Positions 8,991 to 20,048 of a stretch of 64,000 nucleotides of DNA are shown one piece after another. The notes below the pieces were generated by a model. That model was not told the origin of the DNA. It worked only from the letters and a program-made list of their open reading frames with translations, and did not search any database. The translations under genes were made by a program, and so were the position numbers. Every line of letters begins with the position of its first letter. Position 1 is the stretch's first letter. Location: assembly GCF_022513585.1 (NCBI RefSeq), contig NZ_JAKWBF010000008.1, positions 1-64,000 on the forward strand. The letters are read 5' to 3'. The DNA is from Gordonia gummivorans (GTDB lineage Bacteria > Actinomycetota > Actinomycetes > Mycobacteriales > Mycobacteriaceae).

Positions 8991-10733
8991 ATGAGCAAGG
9001 CAACGCAGCTGAACAGCCCATCAGATCTGACCGTCGCCGACAGTGGCGTCGACATGAAGCCCCGCAGTCGGGACGTGACCGACGGCCTGGAGAAGACGGC
9101 GGCCCGAGGGATGCTTCGCGCCGTCGGAATGGGCGACGACGACTGGGCGAAACCGCAGATCGGCGTCGGATCGTCGTGGAACGAGATCACTCCCTGCAAC
9201 CTGTCGCTGGACCGTCTCGCCAAGGCGGTCAAGGAAGGGGTGCACGCCGCCGGCGGCTACCCCCTCGAGTTCGGCACCATCTCAGTGTCCGACGGGATCT
9301 CCATGGGTCACGAAGGCATGCACTTTTCGCTGGTCTCCCGGGAGGTCATCGCCGACAGTGTCGAGACGGTGATGAGTGCCGAGCGACTCGACGGATCGGT
9401 GCTGCTCGCCGGCTGCGACAAGTCCCTGCCGGGCATGTTGATGGCCGCTGCGCGCCTAGACCTGTCCAACGTCTTTCTCTATGCCGGTTCGACGCTGCCC
9501 GGGTATGCGACCTTGTCGGACGGGCAAGAGCGCCAAGTGACGATCATCGATGCGTTCGAAGCCGTCGGCGCGTGTTCGCGTGGCTTGATGAGTCGCGAGG
9601 ACGTCGACACGATTGAACGTGCCATCTGTCCCGGCGAAGGTGCGTGCGGCGGGATGTACACGGCCAACACGATGGCCAGCGCGGCCGAGGCGATCGGGAT
9701 GTCGTTGCCCGGTAGCGCGGCGCCGCCGGCGCCGGATCGTCGCCGGGACCGGTACGCCCACCAGAGCGGCGAAGCCGTCGTCGAACTCCTCCGACGTGGA
9801 ATCACGGCACGCGACATCATGACCAAAGAGGCCTTCGAGAACGCGATCGCCGTGGTCATGGCGTTCGGCGGCTCCACCAACGCCGTACTGCATCTGCTCG
9901 CGATCGCGCACGAGGCCGAGGTGGAACTGTCCCTCGACGACTTCTCACGAGTCGGCGCTCGTGTTCCGCACCTGGCCGACGTCAAACCATTCGGCAGTCA
10001 CGTGATGACCGACGTCGACCAGATCGGTGGGGTCCCGGTTGTGATGAAGGCATTGCTCGACGCCGGGTTGCTCCACGGCGACTGCCTGACCGTCACCGGG
10101 CGCACGGTCGCCGAGAACCTGTCCACCATCGCGCCGCCGGATCCCGACGGCAAGGTGCTGCGGGCAATCTCCGAACCGATCCATCCGACCGGGGGGATCA
10201 CGATCCTCAAGGGCTCACTCGCGCCGGAAGGTGCGGTGGTGAAGTCTGCCGGATTCGACTCGGATGTGTTCGACGGTGTGGCAAGGGTTTTCGATCGAGA
10301 ACGCGCTGCCATGGATGCGCTGGCCGATGGCACGATCACCGCCGGAGACGTGGTCGTGATCCGCTACGAGGGACCCAAGGGCGGGCCGGGGATGCGCGAG
10401 ATGCTCGCGATCACCGGCGCCATCAAGGGTGCCGGTCTGGGCAAAGATGTCCTGCTGATGACCGATGGCAGATTCTCCGGCGGCACCACCGGACTCTGCG
10501 TCGGACACATCGCGCCCGAAGCGGTGGACGGCGGGCCGATCGCCCACGTCCGCGATGGTGATCGGATACGGCTCGACGTTGGTCGGGGCAGGCTCGACCT
10601 GTTGGTCGACGACGCCGAACTCGCCTCGCGCGCAGAGGGTTTTGTTCCGCTCCCCCCGCGCTACACCCGCGGGGTACTGGCCAAGTACTCCAAACTGGTC
10701 ACCTCGGCGTCTCGTGGCGCCGTGTGCGGCTGA
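8991..10733 (+). CDS. ilvD: dihydroxy-acid dehydratase
   Basis: 580 residues. It dehydrates 2,3-dihydroxy-isovalerate and 2,3-dihydroxy-3-methylvalerate to the 2-oxo acids of valine and isoleucine synthesis, using an Fe-S cluster. Family blocks are intact: [13 protein letters not shown] (first Cys), [13 protein letters not shown] (second Cys), [17 protein letters not shown] (third Cys), and the C-terminal [19 protein letters not shown] block. The sequence runs parallel to mycobacterial IlvD over its whole length, which supports a Mycobacteriales host. It stands alone, without ilvBNC. Confidence 0.95.
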   Translation: MSKATQLNSPSDLTVADSGVDMKPRSRDVTDGLEKTAARGMLRAVGMGDDDWAKPQIGVGSSWNEITPCNLSLDRLAKAVKEGVHAAGGYPLEFGTISVSDGISMGHEGMHFSLVSREVIADSVETVMSAERLDGSVLLAGCDKSLPGMLMAAARLDLSNVFLYAGSTLPGYATLSDGQERQVTIIDAFEAVGACSRGLMSREDVDTIERAICPGEGACGGMYTANTMASAAEAIGMSLPGSAAPPAPDRRRDRYAHQSGEAVVELLRRGITARDIMTKEAFENAIAVVMAFGGSTNAVLHLLAIAHEAEVELSLDDFSRVGARVPHLADVKPFGSHVMTDVDQIGGVPVVMKALLDAGLLHGDCLTVTGRTVAENLSTIAPPDPDGKVLRAISEPIHPTGGITILKGSLAPEGAVVKSAGFDSDVFDGVARVFDRERAAMDALADGTITAGDVVVIRYEGPKGGPGMREMLAITGAIKGAGLGKDVLLMTDGRFSGGTTGLCVGHIAPEAVDGGPIAHVRDGDRIRLDVGRGRLDLLVDDAELASRAEGFVPLPPRYTRGVLAKYSKLVTSASRGAVCG

Positions 10734-10775
10734 CAGACGACATCCGCGATCGAGTCGCGCGGCTACGCTGGACGC

Positions 10776-12284
10776 GTGCCAGCAGTACCTGACTCCCCCA
10801 CTCGTGCCAGTTCGGCGATTTCCGGCTTCGAACGAACGTTTGCCGACGCATTGGCACCGCTGACCGTTCCATGGCGCGGGGCGGATGCGCCCGAACCCAC
10901 GCTCCTGGCGGTCAATCCGCAGCTCGCCGAGTCATTGGGTCTGGATATGGACACGCTCCGGTCCGACGACGGCCTCGCACTGTTGTCCGGTGCCGCAACA
11001 CCCGTCGACACCACACCCGTTGCGACGGCCTACTCCGGACATCAGTTCGGTGGCTACGCACCTCTCCTCGGCGACGGACGGGCATTATTGCTGGGCGAGC
11101 TCCTCGACGCCGCAGGACATCGAGTTGACTTGCAGCTCAAAGGGTCCGGCCCGACCCCGTTCTCCCGCGGAGGCGATGGTTTCGCGGTGGTCGGCCCGAT
11201 GCTTCGCGAGTACCTGGTGAGTGAGGCCATGTTCGCGCTGGGTATCCCGACGACGCGTTCGCTGTCTGTCGTCGCCACCGGGCGCGGTGTGCACCGCACC
11301 GAGGTCGAACGCGGCGCAGTGCTGGCCCGAGTCGCGGCGAGCCACCTTCGTGTCGGGACTTTTGAACTCGCCGCCCGCAATCCGGAATTGCTGCAGCCGC
11401 TCGCCGACTACGCGATCGCCCGCCATTTTCCCGAGCTCGTCGAACTCCCGGAGAACGGAAACGACAACAGGTACATAGGTTTCTTCGAGGCAGTGCTCGA
11501 TCGGCAGGCCGCCCTGGTCGCCAAGTGGATGCTTGTCGGATTCGTCCACGGCGTCATGAACACCGACAACACCACGATCTCCGGCGAGACCATCGACTAC
11601 GGCCCCTGTGCCTTCATCGACGCCTTTGATCCCTCGGCGGTGTTCAGTTCCATCGATCACGGCGGACGTTATGCATTCGGCAACCAGCCGACCGTCCTGA
11701 AATGGAATCTCGCACGCTTCGCCGAGACGCAATTGACTCTCGTGAGCGATCAACCGCGGGCGGCGATCGACGCGGTGACCGAGGTACTCACCACCTTCGA
11801 CGCTCGATACAACCGGTACTTCGACGAAGGGTTTCGGGCCAAGGTCGGGCTCCTGGGTGCCAGCGACGAGCACGAGTTGATCGACGATCTGCTGACCCTG
11901 ATGAACGCCCACCGGTCCGATTGGACCGGGACCTTCCGCGCTCTGGCGGCTGAGTTGCGCGGTGAGAGCACACCGTTGGCGACGCTGATCCCCGCCGACG
12001 ACAGGAACTCGTGGCTGAAGCGGTGGCGTGGCGCACTCGACCGTCTCGGCCACGACCATCAGCGGACCGCGGACCGGATGGACCGCATCAACCCGCTCTA
12101 TATCCCACGCAACCACCACCTCGACGCCGCGTTGGCGGCAGCGGCCGACGCGGATCTGGCGCCCTTCGAGCAACTCCTGGCAGCGGTGACACAGCCGTTC
12201 GACCAGCTCGACGAGCGGGATCACTACGCCATGCCCGCCCCCGAATCATTCACAGCCTCATTCCAGACCTTCTGCGGCACATGA
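10776..12284 (+). CDS. selO: SelO-type protein adenylyltransferase (UPF0061/YdiU)
   Basis: 502 residues of the SelO pseudokinase family, which transfers AMP from ATP to protein hydroxyls. Diagnostic blocks are present in order: YSGHQFGGYAPLLGDGRALL, LQLKGSGPTPFSRGGDG, EYLVSEAMFALGIPTTRSLS, the metal-binding MNTDNTTISGETIDYGPCAF region, and the C-terminal MDRINPLYIPRNHHLD. Length fits bacterial SelO. GTG start. It lies 42 bases after ilvD on the same strand, so it may share its transcript, though no functional link is known. Confidence 0.92.
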   Translation: MPAVPDSPTRASSAISGFERTFADALAPLTVPWRGADAPEPTLLAVNPQLAESLGLDMDTLRSDDGLALLSGAATPVDTTPVATAYSGHQFGGYAPLLGDGRALLLGELLDAAGHRVDLQLKGSGPTPFSRGGDGFAVVGPMLREYLVSEAMFALGIPTTRSLSVVATGRGVHRTEVERGAVLARVAASHLRVGTFELAARNPELLQPLADYAIARHFPELVELPENGNDNRYIGFFEAVLDRQAALVAKWMLVGFVHGVMNTDNTTISGETIDYGPCAFIDAFDPSAVFSSIDHGGRYAFGNQPTVLKWNLARFAETQLTLVSDQPRAAIDAVTEVLTTFDARYNRYFDEGFRAKVGLLGASDEHELIDDLLTLMNAHRSDWTGTFRALAAELRGESTPLATLIPADDRNSWLKRWRGALDRLGHDHQRTADRMDRINPLYIPRNHHLDAALAAAADADLAPFEQLLAAVTQPFDQLDERDHYAMPAPESFTASFQTFCGT

Positions 12285-12317
12285 GCCTGATCAGAACGCG
12301 ACTGTGTTCTCATCGGG

Positions 12318-13076
12318 TCACCGCGTGGTGGACATGCCCCCATCGACAGGGATCACGGCTCCGGTGAGGTAGCTACCCGCCCGACTGCTGAGGAAAACCA
12401 CTGTGCCGACCACATCGTCGGCACGTCCGATCCGCCCCAACGGCGAACTCGCCTCGATCTCGTCGCGGAACTCATTGAGCATGTGTGCCATCATCTTTGA
12501 TTCGAACGGACCCGGCGCAATCGCGTTGACCGTGACGTGACGTGGGCCGAGATCGCGAGCGAGGTGTCGGGTCATCTGATGAACGGCCGCCTTACTCGCC
12601 GAATAGGAGTACGACGCAGTACTCGGCACCCGAATTCCGTCGATGCTGCCGATCATGATCACGCGCGACGGATCGTCCTCGGTGGCCTTGGCCAACAACT
12701 GTGGGAGCAACGCCTGTGTCAGGGTGAACGGCGCCTGCACGTTGAGATCGAGAACTCGATCCCACGCGGAGTCGGGAAACTCCTCCAAGGGCGCGCCCCA
12801 GGTGGCCCCGGCGTTGTTGACCAGAATGTCGAGGTGATCGAACTCCTCGGCGACCTGCGCCGCCAATGCTCGGCATGCATCAGGCGTCGACAAATTCGCT
12901 TGTAGCGCAACGAGACCCGCGTTACAGGCCTCCTCCAGCGCCTTCTCGTTTCGGCCTGTGATCACGACGTGGGCCCCGCGATCGGCGAGACCCCGCGCCA
13001 GCATCGCGCCGATCCCGCTTGTCCCACCGGTCACCAACGCGGTCTTGCCCTCCACGTCGAACAAGTTGGTTGTCAT
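12318..13076 (-). CDS. SDR-family oxidoreductase
   Basis: 252 residues from the ATG at 13076, which has GGAGGGG upstream; an earlier in-frame start would add 12 poor residues. Classical short-chain dehydrogenase: TGGTSGIG cofactor loop, NNAGATWG, the catalytic YSYSASK (Tyr-x3-Lys) with an upstream Ser in IGSIDG, and a C-terminal YLTGAVIPVDGGMS. NAD(P)-dependent alcohol/ketone chemistry is likely; the substrate is unknown. It is convergent with selO. Confidence 0.85.
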   Translation of the reverse strand: MTTNLFDVEGKTALVTGGTSGIGAMLARGLADRGAHVVITGRNEKALEEACNAGLVALQANLSTPDACRALAAQVAEEFDHLDILVNNAGATWGAPLEEFPDSAWDRVLDLNVQAPFTLTQALLPQLLAKATEDDPSRVIMIGSIDGIRVPSTASYSYSASKAAVHQMTRHLARDLGPRHVTVNAIAPGPFESKMMAHMLNEFRDEIEASSPLGRIGRADDVVGTVVFLSSRAGSYLTGAVIPVDGGMSTTR

Positions 13077-13322
13077 TGCCCTTGCCCCTCCGCCCGTCTG
13101 AACGAAGTGCACTCTACCGGCGCGGGACCGCCACGATCCCGAAATCCGACCGGCCGCCCGTCAGGTGATCCGCCCATCGCATAATGTGAGGCGAGCTGCG
13201 AAATTGACCTCTGTGACCCGGTGTGGTCACAATCGGCAGACAATCGTCCCCGACGCCTACTTGCGGAACCGGCCAACCCGGCACTGCGGGACGTACGCCC
13301 TACCTTCGCGGGAGTGACGATT

Positions 13323-14186
13323 GTGAGCAGCGAATACAAGTTTCTCGATCTGCATGGGGATCAGGTCGCGTATCGAGACGCCGGCAGCGGCGACACGCTG
13401 CTTCTCATTCATGGGATGGCAGGCAGTGCGCTCACCTGGGACGCAGTCTTTCCGGCGCTCTCCCGCACGCACAGGGTCATCGCGCCCGACCTCCCGGGTC
13501 ACGGCGCGTCGGACAAGCCGCGCGGGGACTATTCGCTCGGCGCGTTCGCCGCCTTCCTGCGCGATCTTCTCGACGAACTGGGAATCGACAAGGTGACCGT
13601 GGTGGGTCAGTCACTCGGTGGCGGTATCGCGATGCAGTTCACCTACCAACATCCCGACCGCTGCGAACGGCTCGTACTGATGAGCAGCGGCGGTCTGGGC
13701 CCCGACGTCAGCTGGATCCTTCGACTGCTGGCCGCTCCCGGCGCCGAGTTCGTGTTGCCGCTGATCGCGCCGAATCCGATTCTGCGGGCCGGTGAGAAAG
13801 TGCGGTCCTGGGCGTCGTCGGCGGGCATTCATTCTCCGCGTGCCGATCAGACATGGCGTGCGTATTCGTCGCTCGCCGAGGCCGATACGCGCCGCGCATT
13901 CTTGCGGACGCTGCGCTCAGTGGTGGATCACCGTGGGCAGGCGGTCAGCGCACTCAACCGCTTGTACCTCAATGAAGAGTTGCCGACGCTACTGATCTGG
14001 GGCGACAAAGACGACATCATCCCGGTTGCGCACGGCATCGCCGCGCACGAGGCGATGCCCGGGAGCCGCCTCGAAATACTGCCCGGTGTGGGCCACTACC
14101 CGCACGCCGAGTCGCCGGAGGCTGTTGTCGGGATCCTTGACGAATTCCTCAGCACCGAACCAGCGCTCGCCCGCAAATCGGGGTGA
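13323..14186 (+). CDS. alpha/beta-fold hydrolase
   Basis: 287 residues from the GTG at 13323, which has GGAG about 8 bases upstream. Motifs: LLIHGMAGSALTW (oxyanion HG), VIAPDLPGHGASDKP, the nucleophile elbow VVGQSLGGG (Ser), an Asp in LLIWGDKDDIIP and His in PGVGHYPH. The layout matches epoxide-hydrolase or haloperoxidase-like esterases; it could equally be a C-C hydrolase. No partner gene hints at the substrate. The 68 bases to mazF hold no clear terminator. Confidence 0.8.
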   Translation: MSSEYKFLDLHGDQVAYRDAGSGDTLLLIHGMAGSALTWDAVFPALSRTHRVIAPDLPGHGASDKPRGDYSLGAFAAFLRDLLDELGIDKVTVVGQSLGGGIAMQFTYQHPDRCERLVLMSSGGLGPDVSWILRLLAAPGAEFVLPLIAPNPILRAGEKVRSWASSAGIHSPRADQTWRAYSSLAEADTRRAFLRTLRSVVDHRGQAVSALNRLYLNEELPTLLIWGDKDDIIPVAHGIAAHEAMPGSRLEILPGVGHYPHAESPEAVVGILDEFLSTEPALARKSG

Positions 14187-14254
14187 CCATCGGACGACGG
14201 CGCAGATTTGCCCTGACCACCAACTCTCGACGACGCATGTAACTCGGTCGAGAT

Positions 14255-14608
14255 CTACTGTGACGGAAGGGAAAGGAAGTCCCTCAGCCACTGGTCGACT
14301 TCATCCATGGTCTCCCGGTCGACGGCGCCGATGACGTCGTGCAGTCGTTGGCGTGTGACTGTTCGTGGTTGCTCGGTCATTGCGAATGTGGGTCGCGTCG
14401 GTGTGAAGGCAGGCCCGCGAAGGCGTACATGGTTTGGCCATCCCCGCTCAATTGTCGTAGCGGGCAGGATGATTGCGAGTGTATCGGCTTGCTCTAGATA
14501 CAGGTCGCTGGCAATGATGAGCGCGGGACGCCGGCCTGCCTGCTCGCGGCCACGAGTGGGATCCAACTCGGCCCATACGACCGTCCCCCGCCGCAGATCA
14601 GGCGGCAT
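14255..14608 (-). CDS. MazF/PemK-type endoribonuclease toxin
   Basis: 117 residues of the PemK/MazF fold: LRRGTVVWAELDPTRGREQAGRRPALII (active-site Arg region), SDLYLEQADTLAIILPATT, and a C-terminal VTRQRLHDVIGAVDRETM. Such toxins cleave mRNA at short motifs. It overlaps the antitoxin gene by 11 bases, so the two are cotranslated. Module type by fold: toxin MazF-like, antitoxin RHH-like. Confidence 0.85.
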   Translation of the reverse strand: MPPDLRRGTVVWAELDPTRGREQAGRRPALIIASDLYLEQADTLAIILPATTIERGWPNHVRLRGPAFTPTRPTFAMTEQPRTVTRQRLHDVIGAVDRETMDEVDQWLRDFLSLPSQ

Positions 14609-14828
14609 CGTCGCCGGGACTCAGGGTGGTGTCCCAGTCCCGGAACTCGTCCCAGTAGTCCGCGTCGGCCGCCCGCAATGCGTTGCCGAATGCTTCCATG
14701 CGTTGTCGGCGCTCGTATCCATCGAGCAGCTTCTCGATGAGTCCCGCTGCAGTGACGCCATGTGCTTCGGCATCGCGGTTGATGCGATCCCGAAGTTCGA
14801 CGGACACCTTGATTGTCGTCGTCCCCAT
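14598..14828 (-). CDS. ribbon-helix-helix antitoxin of MazEF-type module
   Basis: 76 residues. The N-terminal TTTIKVSVELRDRINRDAEA is an RHH beta strand plus helix, followed by GVTAAGLIEKLLDGYERRQR as second helix, and a C-terminal acidic/aromatic tail (ADADYWDEFRDWDTTLSP) that would bind and block the toxin. It is the first gene of the pair. Upstream AT-rich sequence (TATACC on the minus strand near 14850) may be its -10 box. Confidence 0.8.
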   Translation of the reverse strand: MGTTTIKVSVELRDRINRDAEAHGVTAAGLIEKLLDGYERRQRMEAFGNALRAADADYWDEFRDWDTTLSPGDDAA

Positions 14829-14985
14829 GGGTCGAGGCTACCTTAGGGTATACTGAACCGTCTACACGACTGGTGAGAATTCGGAGAGCCAGTTTCGACT
14901 CCCAGAGGGTGAGAGGAGCGACGTCGAGTTTGACGGGCCAACCCCAATCCACCGCGAAAAGCGCTGTGGCGTAGTCTGATCGCCC

Positions 14986-15609
14986 GTGCCTTCATCGACT
15001 GCCGACGCCCCTGTAACTGACGTCACTCTCCGTGAATGTGTGTGGTGCTCGTCGACCGACGACCTCGCGTATTTCCGCAATGAACCGCGCTGTGTGCGTT
15101 GCCGGACCGCGGAACAGACCATCGCTGAGGCTCGCGAGTTCGTTGACTTCTATGGGCTGCGGCCCTTGGGTGGGTCGTTGGAGTCCGACGACGAAGAGGA
15201 ACGCGAGCACCGTGTTGCGGCTCGCGCGGCGCGGGCGGAGCTGAACCGTACCCGCACCGAGCCGTCGCAGCGTGAGAAATCCCGATCCGGGAAGCGTGGC
15301 GTCGTCGCGACCGCCCAGGCGGGTCGTACGCAGGCGGAGCGAGCAACGCCCACAGGCCAGTCGCGGACCGGCAGGTCGGCGATGACTCGGCCGTCAGATG
15401 TTTCCCAGCCGGACCATGCAGAACTCGCGCACCGGGCCGAGCAATTGCTGGCGCAACTTGCTGAGCTCGACGAGCGCCTCGCTGTCGCGCAGGACGACTC
15501 GGGTCTCAGCGGCAAGGCCAAGGTGTCGGACTTGAGTGCCAAACGTGAGTCTGTCCTGCGAACTCTGGCTGCGTTGGCGAAGGCCGCCCGGTCCTTGGAA
15601 CCTGCCTGA
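14986..15609 (+). CDS. hypothetical protein with N-terminal zinc-ribbon-like motif and C-terminal coiled coil
   Basis: 207 residues from a GTG start. Residues 18-40 hold CVWC and CVRC separated by about 14 residues, a probable zinc ribbon. The middle is charged, Arg/Thr/Ser-rich and probably disordered. The last 70 residues (RAEQLLAQLAELDERLAVAQ onward) form a predicted coiled coil. No family is recognised. It lies between the TA module and the convergent nitronate monooxygenase with its own start, so it is a stand-alone gene. Confidence 0.55.
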   Translation: MPSSTADAPVTDVTLRECVWCSSTDDLAYFRNEPRCVRCRTAEQTIAEAREFVDFYGLRPLGGSLESDDEEEREHRVAARAARAELNRTRTEPSQREKSRSGKRGVVATAQAGRTQAERATPTGQSRTGRSAMTRPSDVSQPDHAELAHRAEQLLAQLAELDERLAVAQDDSGLSGKAKVSDLSAKRESVLRTLAALAKAARSLEPA

Positions 15610-15650
15610 CGCCGTTCCTCCGCGGTCACGAACAGAATCGGCGGGTTGCT

Positions 15651-16979
<1,329 letters not shown>

Positions 16980-17453
16980 ATGACGACAGACGCATTCGAT
17001 CGCGACTTCGACGCCGAGGTCACCATCAACGCAACCCCGGACCGGGTGTGGCAGTTGCTGAGCGATCCGCGCACCATGCCAGAGGCCAGCCCTGAGTTGT
17101 TCGCGCTGACCCGTCGCCGCAAGGGTCCGTTCGAGGCAGGTGAAACCTACATCGGATGGAACCGGCGCGGTTTCATCATCTGGCCGACCATCAACAACGT
17201 CGTCTCGGTTGTGCCAGGGCGAGAACTGTCCTGGCACACCAAGACCAGCGGTGCGATCTGGACGTACAGCGTGACGTCGGACGGCAGGTCGACGGTGTTG
17301 CGCGAACAACGTCACATGCCCGATGGGATGCCCCGGATCGCCCGCATGTTCGGCGGCCTACTCGGCGGCCCCGCGGCGCATGCCGACGAGCTCGAGTCGC
17401 ATGTCTCCGACACCCTGCAGCACCTCAAGAATCGAGCCGAATCTGAGCGCTGA
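16980..17453 (+). CDS. SRPBCC-family protein (polyketide cyclase/dehydrase-like)
   Basis: 157 residues from the ATG at 16980. The START/Bet v1 helix-grip fold is visible: DAEVTINATPDRVWQLLSDPRTMP, a middle of beta strands (GETYIGWNRRGFIIWPTINN, ELSWHTKTSGAIWTYSV), and a long C-terminal helix (ELESHVSDTLQHLKNRA). These proteins bind hydrophobic ligands; most actinobacterial ones are uncharacterised. It is tail-to-tail with the MBL-fold gene, 10 bases apart. Confidence 0.75.
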   Translation: MTTDAFDRDFDAEVTINATPDRVWQLLSDPRTMPEASPELFALTRRRKGPFEAGETYIGWNRRGFIIWPTINNVVSVVPGRELSWHTKTSGAIWTYSVTSDGRSTVLREQRHMPDGMPRIARMFGGLLGGPAAHADELESHVSDTLQHLKNRAESER

Positions 17454-17463
17454 GGCCCGACCG

Positions 17464-18417
17464 TCAGACCAGAGCCCATAGATCCTCTCGCTCCCATACG
17501 CGTGGAAAGTGAAGCGGCACAGCACTATCGGCAGATAGTTCGCTGAGAACGCGCATCGTCGCGTTGAGGTCGTCCCCGGCGTATGCGGTAGCTCGTAGTG
17601 GTCGATCCAGTGAGCGGAAGAAGTCGTCCCAGTGAGTCAGCACGACGTGCCCGGCTCCGACGGCACGAACTGTGTGCGTCCAATAGTCGGCGATGTATTC
17701 GTGTGGGCGATGACCGAGCATCCCGACGCCCAGGTATGCGCAGGCAGCCGACCACCCGTCGAGTGCGCCGGGCACGAATCCAGCGCTCCCCTGCACCAGT
17801 GCCGACCGGCCGCCCACATGCTCGACCAGCACCGACCACGCTTCGCCACAGCGGTACGCCGACGCCCTGGCCGGCGGCACCAACGGCTCGGTGATCGCCC
17901 CGGGAAACCGATCGGGCGGACAGTGTTCGGACTCGGCGAACCGGAGCGTCCAGTTGCCGAAACTGACGGTATCGGCGTGGCCAACCACCTGAATCCGCTC
18001 CTCGGAAAGCCCGGCGCCGCGTCCGATGTTGGCGACGGACTCACCGCCGACCAACGTCGCGCCGGTACGTTCGGCTATGTGTGCCGAGTCGAGAGCATGG
18101 TCGAAGTGAGTGTGCACCGGCACCACCGCCGCAGGCCCCCGCCCGCCGAGCCCTAATCGATCCAACGCGATCGAAATACGTTGACGGTTCGGGGCAATCT
18201 TGCCGAGCGCGACCGCAGCCAGCGAGGGCCTCGAGAAGAAGCCGTCGAAGAGTACTGCCGACTCACCGTCGTCGAAGAGCAGCGTCGAAACCCCTGCGAA
18301 CGTGACGCTGCAGCGTCCGTCGGCGGCCCGTGGCAGGTGGAACTTGTGCCGATACGGCTCCAACGATGGACGACCGAGCTTGAGGTGCACGGCCACAGGA
18401 GGCCAACTGATAAACAT
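17464..18417 (-). CDS. MBL-fold metallo-hydrolase
   Basis: 317 residues from the ATG at 18417. Metallo-beta-lactamase fold: TFAGVSTLLFDDGESAVLFDG, the metal motif VHTHFDHALDS (HxHxDH pattern with Thr at the third place), GHADTVSFGNWTLRF, and a late THWDDFF that could give the last His ligand. It resembles the UlaG/N-acyl-phosphatidylethanolamine phospholipase-like group of MBL proteins; the substrate is unknown. Divergent from the next hydrolase by 54 bases. Confidence 0.75.
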   Translation of the reverse strand: MFISWPPVAVHLKLGRPSLEPYRHKFHLPRAADGRCSVTFAGVSTLLFDDGESAVLFDGFFSRPSLAAVALGKIAPNRQRISIALDRLGLGGRGPAAVVPVHTHFDHALDSAHIAERTGATLVGGESVANIGRGAGLSEERIQVVGHADTVSFGNWTLRFAESEHCPPDRFPGAITEPLVPPARASAYRCGEAWSVLVEHVGGRSALVQGSAGFVPGALDGWSAACAYLGVGMLGHRPHEYIADYWTHTVRAVGAGHVVLTHWDDFFRSLDRPLRATAYAGDDLNATMRVLSELSADSAVPLHFPRVWEREDLWALV

Positions 18418-18471
18418 GGTTGATTGTCGCAAGCCCGATGAGTTCTCCGCACTCGGCGAGTCCGTATCACC

Positions 18472-19332
18472 ATGACCGCGCACATCCTCGAACTTCCCGA
18501 CGTGGACCTCGCTTACGACGTCCACGGTCCACTCCCGACCGCCGACGGTCGTCCGCCGCTCCTCATGGTCGCCCAGCCCATGGATGCCAGCGGCTTCAGT
18601 GCGTTGGTGCCGTTGTTCGGCGACCGCACCGTCGTCACCTACGACCCACGTGGGTTCGCCCGCAGTACCCGCAAGGACGGACGCGTCCAGAACGAACCCG
18701 AGGTTCAGGCGGCTGACCTCCACGCCTTGATCGAGACGCTCGGCGTCGGACCTGTGGAGATGTTCGCGAGCAGCGGCGGCGCGGTGACTGCACTCGCCAT
18801 GGTGGCGACATATCCGGCCGACCTGCTCACGCTTGTCGCCCACGAGCCGCCGCTCCTCAATGTTCTGCCCGACGCCGACGCCGCCGAACGTGCCACCAAT
18901 GCATTCAAGGCTGTCTACACCGAGAAGGGTTGGGGCGCAGGCATGGCGGCGTTTCTCGCGATGACCTCGTGGCAGGGCGAGTTCACCGACGCCTACTTCG
19001 CCCAGCCCGCACCCGCCCCTGCTGCGTTCGGCATGCCGGCCGACGACGACGGATCGAGAGACGACCCTCTGCTCTCCGACCGATCCGTTGCCTTCCTCGA
19101 CTACCTGCCGGACGTCGACGCGGTGACCGCCGCGCCGACCCGCGTGGTGATCGCCGTCGGCGAAGAGTCCCGCGACACATTCACCGGCCGGACCGCAGTA
19201 GCCACCGCCGCGCTGCTCGGCCAAGAGGCAGCAGTGTTCCCGAGTCACCACGGAGGTTTCATGGGCGGCGAATTCGGCTATGCCGGCCAGCCCGAGGCGT
19301 TCGCCCGGCGGTTGCACGAGATCCTCGATTAG
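18472..19332 (+). CDS. alpha/beta-fold hydrolase
   Basis: 286 residues. Nucleophile elbow MFASSGGAVTALAM (Ser-Ser-Gly-Gly), DPRGFARSTRKDG after strand 4, an Asp/Glu-containing VVIAVGEESRDTF, and His in FPSHHGGFMGGEFG. The GGFMGGEFGY ending is typical of actinobacterial putative hydrolases of this size. Reaction unknown. Confidence 0.8.
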   Translation: MTAHILELPDVDLAYDVHGPLPTADGRPPLLMVAQPMDASGFSALVPLFGDRTVVTYDPRGFARSTRKDGRVQNEPEVQAADLHALIETLGVGPVEMFASSGGAVTALAMVATYPADLLTLVAHEPPLLNVLPDADAAERATNAFKAVYTEKGWGAGMAAFLAMTSWQGEFTDAYFAQPAPAPAAFGMPADDDGSRDDPLLSDRSVAFLDYLPDVDAVTAAPTRVVIAVGEESRDTFTGRTAVATAALLGQEAAVFPSHHGGFMGGEFGYAGQPEAFARRLHEILD

Positions 19333-19363
19333 CCGACCGCCACATACTCAACCGCGGCGGCAG

Positions 19364-19945
19364 CTATCGGCGCACCCGGAAGCGTAGGTGGAGTACGCGA
19401 TCACCCTGGATCACCACGTCGGGATCGTCCAACATGTGCTGCGCGTCGAGCGACCCGAAGAACCGCTTACCGGCTCCCATCACGACGGGCACAACGTCCA
19501 TGCGCACTTCGTCGATCATGCCCGCGGCGAGCACCTGGCCACCGACGTCTCCCGCAGCGACCTCCACGATGCGGTCACCGGCCAGTTCCTGCGCTGCCGC
19601 GAGGGCCGCCTCGATGTCGTCGACGAAAAGAAACGGCGCCTCGGGGTCCCAGCCCTCGGGCGCCGGCCGGTGCGACACGACCACCACATGGTCGATCCCG
19701 CTGGGAGGCTGTCCATCCCAGCCGTCGGTCATGTCGAACACGTGGCGGCCGACGATGGTCGTCCCGATCTGATCCCAGTACGGCCGGACGTAGTCGAACG
19801 ACTCCTGCGACACCTTCAGCACACCACTCTCGTCGAGCGGGACGCTGCCGGTGGTCAACCAGTCGAATAGTGGTCCGGGATGGTCGTTTTCGTCCGCGAT
19901 GAAGCCATCGACGGACACCGAGGCGTACATGACTACTTTTCCCAC
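19364..19945 (-). CDS. dihydrofolate reductase-family protein (RibD C-terminal-like)
   Basis: 193 residues: KVVMYASVSVDGFIADENDH at the N-terminus, TTIVGRHVFDM, HVVVVSHRPAP, and a C-terminal DEVRMDVVPVVMGAGKRFF strand-loop. This is the RibD_C/DHFR-like NADPH reductase fold, not the folate enzyme itself; it lacks a full FolA active site. It is one of three members in the window (others at 35855 and 44145). Confidence 0.8.
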   Translation of the reverse strand: MGKVVMYASVSVDGFIADENDHPGPLFDWLTTGSVPLDESGVLKVSQESFDYVRPYWDQIGTTIVGRHVFDMTDGWDGQPPSGIDHVVVVSHRPAPEGWDPEAPFLFVDDIEAALAAAQELAGDRIVEVAAGDVGGQVLAAGMIDEVRMDVVPVVMGAGKRFFGSLDAQHMLDDPDVVIQGDRVLHLRFRVRR

Positions 19946-20048
19946 GAGATACCCCTCGAGTGTGATGGGCCGCCAACGGCATTCGCGCGCATGCCGTCAA
20001 CGTAGCATCGAACGCCAAAGACCCCCGCCAAATCTGTGGACAGGACCA

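Noticed and set aside
11085-12224. Long open frame antisense to selO
   Set aside because: It mirrors the codon structure of selO, which has complete family motifs; the antisense protein has no recognisable domain.
17464-19317. 617-residue minus-strand frame covering both the MBL gene and the opposite alpha/beta hydrolase
   Set aside because: Only the part from 18417 down shows MBL motifs; the rest is antisense to the hydrolase at 18472.
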